Positions 9,300 through 17,298 of a stretch of 64,000 nt of DNA are shown here, piece after piece; the first letter of the stretch is position 1; each line of letters starts with the position of its first letter. Below the pieces are notes generated by a model, which ran no database searches, was not told the DNA's origin, and was given only the letters and a program-made list of their open reading frames with translations. This DNA comes from PKWO01 sp036384915 (GTDB taxonomy: Bacteria > Pseudomonadota > Gammaproteobacteria > Burkholderiales > Burkholderiaceae_D). The translations under genes and the position numbers were made by a program. The stretch covers positions 186,001 to 250,000 of the forward strand of contig DASVLJ010000071.1 in the NCBI GenBank assembly GCA_036384915.1, written 5' to 3'.

Positions 9300-9607
9300 G
9301 GTTCACCTCCTTTTTTCCGGTTTGTTGACTCCCTGCTCGGCATCGTGCTTGCACATGCCGATCCGCTGGGAGCGATTCGGACGGGATAAAGGGAATGCAG
9401 GATTCGCGGCGTTTATCAAATGCAACGAGTCATGCGCTCTCCTATCGGAGTTGGCTTTTTCGTGGGAGTTCACGCATCCAGGCGAGAAAACTCTAAATTT
9501 GCTCCGTGGGGAACTTGTGGCGGGAATGCTGTATCAGACTACGGTTGCGCCGCGAGTATGAGTGAAAGGAGCCTCCCGCCGGTGAGGCTCCTGCCCGTCG
9601 ATGAGCT
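9300..9607. other. Intergenic region upstream of the intact tonB
   Basis: About 308 bp without a convincing gene. It must hold the minus-strand promoter of the intact tonB; no obvious iron (Fur-type) box was seen. Near its right end is a perfect 9-bp stem, AGGAGCCTC (9567-9575) with GAGGCTCCT (9584-9592), without a T run. A short plus-strand frame here (9420-9611) has no ribosome binding site and no family resemblance. Confidence 0.45.
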
Positions 9608-9785
9608 CTAGTGTAGTGCTTCGCAATTATCGAAACAAATGCAGCGAGTCTTTACGCGCCATGCGGCGTTGCCAATCCGCGCGATACCTCGGTATCGCTG
9701 TGGTTGCGCGGGGCGGCCATCCGCCTTGCCTGGCACGCAAATCCTTCGCCGCATTTATTTCTGTAATTACGAAGCACTACACTAG
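9608..9785. repeat. Palindromic intergenic element A (about 178 bp)
   Basis: The ends form an imperfect 39-bp inverted repeat (9608-9646 against 9747-9785) with five mismatches; the outer 16 bp, CTAGTGTAGTGCTTCG, are perfect. Inside lies a same-strand core (9703-9730) containing GGGGCGGCCATCCGC, shared with the elements at 51106-51416 and 60027-60233. No protein is encoded. Its right tip contains the TAG stop of the broken tonB copy. It may be a miniature mobile element, a REP-like hairpin or a structured RNA; nothing in the sequence decides between these. Confidence 0.75.
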
Positions 9786-10438
9786 CGGCGGAGTGACCAG
9801 ACGTAATCGGTGACGAGCGAGGACTGCACGGGCGCGCCGTCCTGAGTGGCCGCTCTGAACGCGCACCGGCTCAAGCCGTGTATTGCAGCACGGTCGAGGT
9901 CGGCATGGCCGCTCGATTGCAGCACGCTGGCGTCGAGCAATTAGCCGTTGGCGCCGATATCCAGCTTAAGCCGGACCGTGCCTTCCTCTTCTTCCCTGAT
10001 CGCCGCAGCCGGATATTCCGGCTTGCACTCGTTGAGGTCGGCAATGACGTGGTTGCTGGTATGGCCCGCCGGTTTGACTCCCGGGCCATCGCCGTCAATT
10101 CCGCCTTCCCTGGTCATGTTGCCGGATCCCGAGGGCTGTTCAAGGGGTTCCGTTTGGGGCGCAACGTAGGGAGTATGTTCCGGCACCTTTTCCACCGGAG
10201 GCAGGTCGATCGTGGCCATGTGCTTGCTCGGCTCGGTGTCGAACTTCACGGGTTCGTTCGGTTTCTTTAGCGTCGGCGCTTCGGGTTCGACGACGATCGG
10301 CCCCTTGTGCTCGACGCGGATGATCGTCGAATGGAGGCAATAGACCAGTGCTGCGCCCAGGATGATGTGAGCCAGCACCACGGCGCCGATACCTCCTGCC
10401 TTTTGTGCGTTGAAGCCTTGTTCGTGCGAGAAATCCAT
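9782..10438 (-). pseudogene. Second TonB-like gene with an in-frame premature stop
   Basis: The intact part starts at ATG 10438 behind a strong Shine-Dalgarno (GGGGAGG). It encodes a membrane helix, a short proline-containing spacer and the beginning of a TonB C-terminal domain, then meets TAA at 9941-9943 after 165 residues. The same frame then continues without a shift, beginning LLDASVLQSSGHADLDRAA and closing with SLVTDYVWSLRR before TAG at 9782-9784. That region aligns with the last part of the intact paralogue downstream. One nonsense change therefore removes about 52 residues, including most of the receptor-contacting domain. The final stop lies in repeat element A. A sequencing error is the alternative explanation. 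Confidence 0.85.
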
Positions 10439-10621
10439 CGTGCCTCCCCTGTTCGCGGTTGAAAAATAATGAAATCCGGGGAAGGTTGCTTCAACGATTT
10501 TTGTGCTTCGTTGTGCAACGGTCCGGCTTCATTATTGGCGCGAAATTTTTCCTTGGGAAGAGGGTAAGTGCTTGATTGAAAATATATTTTTCTCTTAACC
10601 CCGAGTCGCTCGCCGCTTCGT

Positions 10622-11221
10622 TTAAAGGGTTTTGAGATAGGCTCTGATCCCCGCCAGGAACATCTCGACCGACATCGCGGTGAGGATCAGTCCCATCAGG
10701 CGTTCGAAGGCTGTCATCACGCGATGACCCAGCGCGCGCTGCATGCGTTCGGCGGACAGCAGCACCACGAGCCACACCACGGCGACGGCGGACAAGGCCG
10801 AAACGTGCAGGACCATGTCGGCCACGGTATTGGAGGCGAACAGCAGCACCGTGGCTAGCGCGGACGGGCCGGCCAACGCCGGAATCGCGAGCGGCACGAT
10901 GAAGGGCTCGCTGTCGGTATCGACGTCGCCCATGATACCGCCGGGCTGCGGGAAGATCATGCGCAGCGCGATCAGGAACAGCACCACGCCGCCCCCTATG
11001 CGCAAGGAAATTTCGGAGAGCTGCAGCGCCTCGAGAAAATTGCGGCCGAAGAACATGAACAACAAGAGTAGCGCGAAAGCGATGGCGCATTCGCGCACCA
11101 CCACGCGCCAGCGCCGCTCCGGCGGGACATTGGTCAGGGCGCTGACGAAGATCGGGACGTTGCCGAAAGGGTCGGTCACGAGGACCAGCAGAACGAAAGC
11201 CTGGAAAAAGCTCTTGGTCAT
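10622..11221 (-). CDS. MarC-family integral membrane protein
   Basis: A 199-residue protein of the MarC/YhgN family with about six hydrophobic segments and the family features VTDPFGNVPIF near the N terminus and PLAIPALAGPSALATVLL in the middle. It sits in the inner membrane; the function of this family is not established, and the old link to multiple antibiotic resistance is not supported. ATG 11221 is chosen because MTKSFFQAFVLLVLVTDPFG is the typical family start; the frame is open much further upstream through the antisense of the next gene. It points towards the broken tonB gene, 183 bp away. Confidence 0.88.
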   Translation of the reverse strand: MTKSFFQAFVLLVLVTDPFGNVPIFVSALTNVPPERRWRVVVRECAIAFALLLLFMFFGRNFLEALQLSEISLRIGGGVVLFLIALRMIFPQPGGIMGDVDTDSEPFIVPLAIPALAGPSALATVLLFASNTVADMVLHVSALSAVAVVWLVVLLSAERMQRALGHRVMTAFERLMGLILTAMSVEMFLAGIRAYLKTL

Positions 11222-11345
11222 GGCGTGTGTCGCTTGTTTTGGGCTTGTTTTTGGAATAGGCAATTCTATAACGCGACATCGCCTGTAGTCACGCGCGCCG
11301 GCTGTGTTACCCTGTTGCCGATCAATTAAGCAGAGGCCCAAATCC

Positions 11346-11774
11346 ATGAGTGCATTTTCAGAAGATATCAAGCGGTTCAACGCCATGTATGCCTTGCCGC
11401 TCAACGACAAGCCTACGCTCGACATCGGCGTGCCGGTGGCGGATCGGCTGCGCGCCTTCAAGAGCATCCTCGGCGAAGAGTTGGACGAGATTGACGAGAT
11501 TGTCGCCGCCACCGAAAAAGGCGCGCCCTCGCTCGAAGTGTTGACCATGCTCGCCGATCTGCTGGGCGACATCCAGGTGTATTGCGCTTCCGAAATGCGC
11601 AAATTCGGCTTGCCGCAGGATGAGGTGCTGTCCATCATCATGCAATCGAATTTCTCCAAGCTGGGGCCCGATGGCAAACCCATCTATGATGAGCGCGGCA
11701 AGGTGCAAAAGGGGCCGGGCTACTGGAAGCCTGAGCCGAAGATCCAGGATATGCTGGCCGGTCAAGCCAAATAA
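11346..11774 (+). CDS. MazG/PRA-PH-like nucleotide pyrophosphohydrolase domain protein
   Basis: A 142-residue all-helical protein. The acidic run GEELDEIDEI, the later ADLLGDIQVY helix and the tail SKLGPDGKPIYDERGKVQKG are typical of the MazG-like NTP pyrophosphohydrolase superfamily, in which the acidic residues bind magnesium. The likely reaction is hydrolysis of a nucleoside triphosphate to monophosphate and pyrophosphate; the substrate is unknown. ATG 11346 is chosen over an earlier in-frame start at 11304 that lacks family-like sequence. It ends 6 bp before the exonuclease gene, so the two are probably co-transcribed, which hints at a nucleotide or DNA-maintenance role. Confidence 0.75.
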   Translation: MSAFSEDIKRFNAMYALPLNDKPTLDIGVPVADRLRAFKSILGEELDEIDEIVAATEKGAPSLEVLTMLADLLGDIQVYCASEMRKFGLPQDEVLSIIMQSNFSKLGPDGKPIYDERGKVQKGPGYWKPEPKIQDMLAGQAK

Positions 11775-11780
11775 AAGGAT

Positions 11781-12560
11781 ATGGGCAAGCTGCTTGCGAT
11801 CGATGGCCTCGGGCTCGTGCGCCGCGTGTACCAGGCCAATCCCGACCCCGACAGCGCCGACAAGGCGGAACAAGCCCTGCGCAATTGCCAGCTCTCGTTT
11901 CGCAAGCTGCTCAATACGCATCAACCCAGCCATGCCTTGGCGGTATTCGATCACGGCGGCCACACCTGGCGTCACGACATTTTTCCCGCCTACCGCGCAC
12001 ATCGCGAACCGATGCAGCAAGTGTTGCACGAGGCTTTGCCGGCTTTTTACGAACGGCTCAGAGAGACCGGCTTGACCGTGCTGGCCGTGCCCGGCGTCGA
12101 ACCCAAGGATGTGATTGCGACCGCTGTCCTGCGCTGGCTTAAGGAAGAGCGCGGCGAAGCGATCGTCGCCTCGGTGGACCGCGACTTGCACATCCTGATT
12201 GCCGCCGGCGCGCGGCTGTGGGACCATTTCAAGAACGAATGGCACGATCACGCCTGGGTCGATAAGAAATATGGAATCGAGCCCCGCCAGATGACGGATC
12301 TCGTAGCCCTGATGGGGGACGCCGATGACGGCATCCCCGGCGTGGAAAAGATCGGTATCAAAACCGCCGCGCGCCTGTTGCGCTCCTATGGCGACCTGGA
12401 GGGTATCATGGCGGGCGCCGGTATCCTGCTCGATCCGATGGGCGAGCGGTTGCGGCGCGACCGCGATGCAGCCTTCCTGTCGCGCCGATTGGCTGCATTG
12501 AAGAGCGATGTGCAGTTGGGTGTTACCTGGAATTTGCTGGCCTGGGACTTTGCGCAATAA
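11781..12560 (+). CDS. Stand-alone 5'-3' exonuclease / flap endonuclease (Xni/ExoIX-like)
   Basis: A 259-residue protein matching the 5'-3' exonuclease domain of DNA polymerase I without the polymerase part. The N-terminal LLAIDGLGLVRRVY, the middle SVDRDLHIL and the helix-hairpin-helix DNA-binding stretch GDADDGIPGVEKIGIKTAAR are all recognisable. The usual metal-binding EADD motif reads EPKD (in VEPKDVIATAV), so one expected aspartate is a lysine; ExoIX-type proteins are known to have a reduced metal site. It probably processes 5' flaps during replication or repair in the cytoplasm. It is coupled to the MazG-like gene in front of it. Confidence 0.85.
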   Translation: MGKLLAIDGLGLVRRVYQANPDPDSADKAEQALRNCQLSFRKLLNTHQPSHALAVFDHGGHTWRHDIFPAYRAHREPMQQVLHEALPAFYERLRETGLTVLAVPGVEPKDVIATAVLRWLKEERGEAIVASVDRDLHILIAAGARLWDHFKNEWHDHAWVDKKYGIEPRQMTDLVALMGDADDGIPGVEKIGIKTAARLLRSYGDLEGIMAGAGILLDPMGERLRRDRDAAFLSRRLAALKSDVQLGVTWNLLAWDFAQ

Positions 12561-12586
12561 CACTGCATGCCATGGCGGGAGACATC

Positions 12587-14851
12587 ATGAGCGAAGAGAA
12601 CGAAAATCAACCCAAGAAAAAATCGCGCCGCCGCTTCATCCTTGGCGGCCTCGGCCTGACCGGCGCTCTCATCGTGGGCTGGGGCGTGGCGCCGCCGCGC
12701 CAGCGCCTCAACGGCAGTCACCCCTTGCCCGTGGAGGCTGGCGAAATCGCCTTGAACGGCTGGATCAAGCTCGCGGCGGACGGTAGCGTGACGGTCGCCA
12801 TGGCGCGCGCCGAGATGGGGCAGGGGGTGCACACCGCACTGCCCATGCTGGTGGCGGAAGAACTCGACGTGCCGCTGGCCAAGGTCAAGATCATGCAGGC
12901 GCCGATCGACAAGATCTACGGCAATGTTTCCATGCTGGCCGACGGCCTGCCTTTCCACCCGGACGACCATGGCGCGGTCAAGCGCGCGGCGCAGTGGCTG
13001 ACGGCCAAGACCGCGCGCGAACTCGGCTTGATGGTCACGGGCGGTTCGTCCAGCGTCAAGGATGCCTGGGGCCCACTGCGCGAAGCAGGCGCCTCCGCCC
13101 GTGCCATGCTGGTTGCCGCCGCAGCGAAGCGTTGGGGCGTCGATGCGGCCACTTGCGCCACCTCCGACGGAGTGGTGTCGCATGCCAGCGGCAAGCAGGC
13201 TGCTTATGCCGAACTGATGGCGGAAGCGGTGCATACCCAGCCGGCCGATATTCGCCTCAAGGAACCGCAGCAATTCAAGCTGATCGGCACACCGCAGCCG
13301 CGCCGCGACAGTCTGGCCAAGTCCACCGGCGGCGCCGGTTTCGGCCTCGATGCGCGGCCGCCGGGCATGATTTATGCTGCAGTGAAGATGGCGCCCACGC
13401 TCGGCGCCACGGTGCAGAAATACGATTCCGTCGCCGTGCAAGCCATGCCCGGCGTGATTTCCGTGGTCGATTTTCCGGCCGGTGCCGGGCCGGCAGGCGT
13501 GGCGGTACTGGCCAAGACCTTTTGGCAAGCCATGCAGGCCGTGGCGACCGTGCAGGTGGCATGGAATGCCGGCCCGCACGCCAAGCTTTCAAGCGCCGAC
13601 GTGTTCAAGGAATTGTCGGTCAAGCTCGACGTGGAAGACGGCTTCACCTATTACAAGACCGGCGACATGGGCCTGGGTGCAGGCGCTGCCTCGGTGCTCA
13701 AGGCGGAATACCGCGCGCCCTTCCTGGCGCACGCCACGATGGAACCGGTCAATTGCACAGCCCAGGTCAAGGATGGCAAGGTCGTGCTGTGGTTATCTAC
13801 TCAAGTGCCCAGCGTCGCCGTCAATGTGGCGGCCAAGGCTGCCGGTGTGCCTGCCGATCATGTCGAGCTGCACCTGACCTATGTCGGCGGCGGATTCGGA
13901 CGCCGTCTTGAAATCGACATGGTGACCCAAGCCGTGGCGATTGCCAAGAAAGCCGGCGGCCTGCCGGTGCAGGTGATCTGGACGCGCGAAGAAGACATGA
14001 CGCACGATATGTACCGCCCGGCAGCCGTGGCGCGCTTCACCGCCGCGCTCGATGCGCAGGGCAAGGTGCTCACCTACGATAACAAGTCGGCCGGCGGTTC
14101 GATCACGCGGCAGGTGCTGGAGCGAACCTTCGGCCTGCCCGGCAGTGGCCCGGACAAGACCACGGCCGAGGGCGAATTCGATATGTCCTATGAATTTCCC
14201 AACCAGCGCATCGCGCACGTGATTGTGCCGACGCCGGTGCCATTGGGCTATTGGCGCTCGGTCGGCCATTCGCACAATGCCTTTTTCAAGGAAAGCTTTA
14301 TCGACGAGCTGGCTTATGCGGCCAAGCAAGACCCGGTGGCTTACCGCCGTAGCTTGCTGACCCGCCAGCCGCGCTTCCTGGCCGTGCTCGACGCCGCCGT
14401 GGAACGCGCCGGAAAGCCGGAACTGGGGCATGCGCAAGGCGTGGCCTTGCACCGCTCGTTCGGCACCATCGTGGCCCAGGTGGCGGAGGTCTCGATCGAA
14501 AACAGCGAGATCAGGGTGCACAAGGTCATATGCGCGGTCGATTGCGGCATTGCCGTGAATCCCAACATCATCATGCAGCAGGTCGAGTCGGCGATCAATT
14601 TCGGCTTGTCGGCTGCCTTGTATGGCGAGATCACGTTCAAGGATGGGGCAGTCGAGCAGCACAATTTCGACAGCTACCAGATGGTGCGCATGGCGCAGTC
14701 TCCTGTGATCGAGACGATCATCATCAAGAGCGCGGAGCCGCCGGAAGGCATGGGCGAGCCTGCTACGCCGCCGGTGGCGCCGGCCGTGGCGAATGCGGTG
14801 TTTGCCTTGACGGGGAAACGCCTGCGCAGCTTGCCTCTACGCCTGGCTTAG
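12587..14851 (+). CDS. Periplasmic molybdenum hydroxylase large subunit (IorB-like, xanthine dehydrogenase family)
   Basis: A 754-residue protein with a twin-arginine export signal (SRRRFILGG at residues 13-21), two aldehyde oxidase/xanthine dehydrogenase molybdopterin-binding domains and the C-terminal block GEPATPPVAPAVANAVF with the expected active-site glutamate. It resembles the beta subunit of isoquinoline 1-oxidoreductase and periplasmic aldehyde dehydrogenases, which hydroxylate N-heterocycles or oxidise aldehydes. ATG 12587 follows GGGAG. The 2Fe-2S partner subunit and cytochrome that normally accompany it are absent here, so it must borrow an electron acceptor encoded elsewhere. Its 3' end overlaps the convergent thioredoxin gene by 15 bp. 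Substrate unknown. Confidence 0.88.
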   Translation: MSEENENQPKKKSRRRFILGGLGLTGALIVGWGVAPPRQRLNGSHPLPVEAGEIALNGWIKLAADGSVTVAMARAEMGQGVHTALPMLVAEELDVPLAKVKIMQAPIDKIYGNVSMLADGLPFHPDDHGAVKRAAQWLTAKTARELGLMVTGGSSSVKDAWGPLREAGASARAMLVAAAAKRWGVDAATCATSDGVVSHASGKQAAYAELMAEAVHTQPADIRLKEPQQFKLIGTPQPRRDSLAKSTGGAGFGLDARPPGMIYAAVKMAPTLGATVQKYDSVAVQAMPGVISVVDFPAGAGPAGVAVLAKTFWQAMQAVATVQVAWNAGPHAKLSSADVFKELSVKLDVEDGFTYYKTGDMGLGAGAASVLKAEYRAPFLAHATMEPVNCTAQVKDGKVVLWLSTQVPSVAVNVAAKAAGVPADHVELHLTYVGGGFGRRLEIDMVTQAVAIAKKAGGLPVQVIWTREEDMTHDMYRPAAVARFTAALDAQGKVLTYDNKSAGGSITRQVLERTFGLPGSGPDKTTAEGEFDMSYEFPNQRIAHVIVPTPVPLGYWRSVGHSHNAFFKESFIDELAYAAKQDPVAYRRSLLTRQPRFLAVLDAAVERAGKPELGHAQGVALHRSFGTIVAQVAEVSIENSEIRVHKVICAVDCGIAVNPNIIMQQVESAINFGLSAALYGEITFKDGAVEQHNFDSYQMVRMAQSPVIETIIIKSAEPPEGMGEPATPPVAPAVANAVFALTGKRLRSLPLRLA

Positions 14852-15259
14852 TCGTTTTGCGAGGTTTCGTTCTCTCTGCCATTCGCGGCGCTCTTCGTTG
14901 CTTTCGGCTTCGCGCAGTAATTCGGCGTCGTTCTTGTCGATTTGCGCGCGCAACAGGCGATCTGCCAGCTTGATCTCGGGCAGCGTAGTGCCGAAGAAGC
15001 TGACCACGCCTTTGTGCTGGATCAACAGGGTCGGGAAATTTTCAATGTCGAAGTCGCCGACCAGATCGGCTTGGTCTTCGATGTCGATCCATACGAATCG
15101 CAGCTCGGGATGCATGCTTGCCAATTCTGCAAACTTGCTGCGGTAGCTGTTGCAGGTATCGCACCAGGCGGCGCACAGGCAAGCCGTCACCCAGTGGCCG
15201 TCTTCCAGCCATTTTGTGACCGTTGCACTATTGGATTGATCCAGGGTCAGGAAATTCAT
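14837..15259 (-). CDS. Thioredoxin-family protein
   Basis: A 140-residue protein with a thioredoxin fold and the redox pair Cys33 and Cys36 (AWCDTC), the cis-proline strand FPTLLIQHKG and an extra charged C-terminal helix (about 115-140). There is no signal peptide, so it is cytoplasmic. It is probably a thiol-disulfide oxidoreductase; the WCDTC active site differs from the WCGPC of classical thioredoxin, so a housekeeping TrxA role is unlikely. ATG 15259 is chosen as the start of the recognisable fold; the frame is open upstream on the antisense of tsaB. It overlaps the convergent molybdenum hydroxylase gene. Confidence 0.85.
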   Translation of the reverse strand: MNFLTLDQSNSATVTKWLEDGHWVTACLCAAWCDTCNSYRSKFAELASMHPELRFVWIDIEDQADLVGDFDIENFPTLLIQHKGVVSFFGTTLPEIKLADRLLRAQIDKNDAELLREAESNEERREWQRERNLAKRLSQA

Positions 15260-15344
15260 GCGGTATTCTACCGCGCAAGCGGCTATGCCTGCCTTCGCGC
15301 GGCAAAGAGCGTTTTTGCGGGTAGGGAAGCGGTAAAATAGCGCC

Positions 15345-16037
15345 ATGTCCATCATCCTCGCCATCGAAACCTCTGCCGACCTCGCTTCCGCGGCCCTCAG
15401 GCGCGGCGAAGAGACGTTCGTGCGCGAAGCGCTGGGGGTGCAAACACATTCGCAGACCATACTCCCTCTGGTGCAGCAATTGCTGGCCGAGGCGGAACTC
15501 AGCTTGAAGCAATGCGATGCGATCGCTTTCGGTTGCGGCCCGGGCTCGTTTACCGGTGTGCGCACCGCCTGCGGTATCGTGCAAGGGCTGGCTTTTGGTG
15601 CGGGCTTGCCGGTGGTGCCGGTGGTGACCTTGCTGGCCATGGCCGAGGCTTGCCGCGCCGAACACGGCGCGGCCGAGGTATTGAGCGTGCTCGACGCGCG
15701 CATGGGTGAAGTCTATTGGGCGCAATATCGCTTCGACGGGATGTGGCGTGAAATCATGCCGCCTGCCTTGTCGGGGGCGGAAGCGGTTGCGCCGCAGGGC
15801 AAGGTTGTGGCGTGCGGCAATGGCCTGACGGCTTATGCGGAAGCGTTTTCCGGACGCGACTTTACGCCCCATGCCCTGACGCAGATTGTGCCGCATGCGC
15901 GCGACGTGGCGCGCCTGGCTCAGGCGATGTTTGCTTTGGGGGCGGCAATCGACGCGCGCGACGCCCAGCCGCTCTACCTGCGTAACAAGGTGGCCCTGAC
16001 GACGGCGGAACGCATGCAAAAAGCGGAGGCTGCATGA
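15345..16037 (+). CDS. tsaB: tRNA threonylcarbamoyladenosine biosynthesis protein TsaB
   Basis: A 230-residue actin-fold protein with MSIILAIETSADLASAALRR at the start and the GPGSFTGVRTACGIVQGLAF signature. It forms the complex with TsaD and TsaE that adds the threonylcarbamoyl group to A37 of ANN-decoding tRNAs. It is encoded divergently from the thioredoxin gene, with a TAAAAT-like box just upstream of the start. The 3' end overlaps rimI by 4 bp (ATGA), so the two are translationally coupled. The tsaB-rimI pairing is widely conserved. Confidence 0.95.
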   Translation: MSIILAIETSADLASAALRRGEETFVREALGVQTHSQTILPLVQQLLAEAELSLKQCDAIAFGCGPGSFTGVRTACGIVQGLAFGAGLPVVPVVTLLAMAEACRAEHGAAEVLSVLDARMGEVYWAQYRFDGMWREIMPPALSGAEAVAPQGKVVACGNGLTAYAEAFSGRDFTPHALTQIVPHARDVARLAQAMFALGAAIDARDAQPLYLRNKVALTTAERMQKAEAA

Positions 16038-16516
16038 GCGTGGCTCGCGTCGATCGCGACCCGGCAATGCCGATGGCCTTGTCGCGCATGCAGATCGACG
16101 ACTTGAACGAAGTGATGGCGATCGAGAACGATGTCTATCCCCACCCGTGGACACGCGGCAATTTCCTCGATTCGCTGCAGAGCGGCTATGAGGTATGGAC
16201 TGTGCGCGACCCTGCCGGTGCGCTGGGCGGATACCTGCTCCTGATGATGTCGGTTGACGAGGCGCACTTGCTCAACATTGCCGTGCGGCGTGATTTGCAG
16301 GGCAGCGGTGTAGGCCGGCTCCTGCTTGACCTCGCCGTGAAGCTGTCGCGCGACAAGGGCATGCAATCGATCCTGCTGGAAGTCAGGCCTTCCAACGACC
16401 GCGCTGTCGAAGTGTATGAGCGTTACGGTTTCGCCGGTATCGGCGTACGGCGCGGCTATTACCCTGCGGCGGCCGGCAGCCGGGAAGATGCGATCGTGAT
16501 GCGGTTGATGCTATGA
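16034..16516 (+). CDS. rimI: Ribosomal protein S18-alanine N-acetyltransferase RimI
   Basis: A 160-residue GNAT-fold acetyltransferase. The acetyl-CoA loop reads VRRDLQGSGVGRLLLDLAV, followed by LLEVRPSNDRAVEVYERYGF. RimI acetylates the N-terminal alanine of ribosomal protein S18. The start overlaps the tsaB stop as ATGA; in-frame ATGs lie a little further in, at MPMALSRMQIDD, which would give a more typical N terminus, so the exact start is uncertain. The end overlaps the uracil-DNA glycosylase gene by 4 bp, giving a tight operon. Confidence 0.93.
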   Translation: MSVARVDRDPAMPMALSRMQIDDLNEVMAIENDVYPHPWTRGNFLDSLQSGYEVWTVRDPAGALGGYLLLMMSVDEAHLLNIAVRRDLQGSGVGRLLLDLAVKLSRDKGMQSILLEVRPSNDRAVEVYERYGFAGIGVRRGYYPAAAGSREDAIVMRLML

Positions 16517-17298
16517 GCGGCAGGCAGCAGGCATTCTTGCAAGAGATGGGGCTGGCTCCAACCTGGCGCCTGCGGGAGAGGGCGAACGCAGTTGTTGCCG
16601 CCGAACCTGAGCTCATGGCCGAGCTCGTCGCCGAGCAAGCGGCCGAACAAGCGCCCGAAGCCACCGTGGCGCATGCAGAACAGCCGCTGGTGGAAACGGT
16701 TGTCGCAACCGGCAACGCCGTCGCCGCGATGAATTGGGACGATCTCAAAGCCGAAGTCGCAGCCTGTATGAGGTGCGGCTTGTGCAAGAAACGCACCAAC
16801 ACCGTGTTCGGCGTCGGCGATGAAAAAGCCAAGTGGCTGTTCATTGGCGAAGGACCGGGGCGTAGCGAGGACCAGCGCGGAGAGCCCTTCGTCGGCCCGG
16901 CGGGCAAGCTGCTCGACAACATGCTGGCCGCGCTGGGCTTGCGCCGCGGCGACAATGCCTACATCGCCAATATCGTCAAATGCCGCCCGACCGATCCGAC
17001 CGGCAAGGACAGGCCGCCGACGCCCGAGGAAGCGGCTTCCTGCATGCCCTATCTGCTGCGGCAGATCGCCTTGATACAGCCGACCGTGATCGTGGCCCTG
17101 GGCAAGACAGCGGCACTTTCCTTGCTCGGCCTCGACCCAGCGACGCCGGTGTCGAGCTTGCGCGGCAAGACGCATCGCTATGCCGATCTGCCGCTGGTGG
17201 TGACTTATCATCCGGCCTACCTGTTGCGCACCCCCGGCGACAAACGCAAGGCCTGGGCCGACCTGTGCATGGCCAAGGAAATCTACGCGCGTGCCTGA
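16513..17298 (+). CDS. Iron-sulfur uracil-DNA glycosylase (family 4 type)
   Basis: A 261-residue protein. A variable N-terminal extension of about 75 residues, rich in Ala, Glu and Val, precedes the catalytic fold. The 4Fe-4S ligands are Cys85 and Cys88 (CMRC), the cysteine in VKCRPTDPT and that in SCMPYLL. The uracil pocket motif is GEGPGRSEDQRG and the late motif is YHPAYLLR. It removes uracil from DNA to start base-excision repair. It overlaps rimI by 4 bp and the DUF1853 gene by 8 bp, in the tsaB-rimI-udg order seen in other betaproteobacteria. The N-terminal extension is also common in proteobacterial members. Confidence 0.92.
   Translation: MSGRQQAFLQEMGLAPTWRLRERANAVVAAEPELMAELVAEQAAEQAPEATVAHAEQPLVETVVATGNAVAAMNWDDLKAEVAACMRCGLCKKRTNTVFGVGDEKAKWLFIGEGPGRSEDQRGEPFVGPAGKLLDNMLAALGLRRGDNAYIANIVKCRPTDPTGKDRPPTPEEAASCMPYLLRQIALIQPTVIVALGKTAALSLLGLDPATPVSSLRGKTHRYADLPLVVTYHPAYLLRTPGDKRKAWADLCMAKEIYARA

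Noticed and set aside
9420..9611. Small plus-strand frame upstream of element A
   Set aside because: No ribosome binding site, no recognisable family, and its stop is just the CTAG tip of the repeat.
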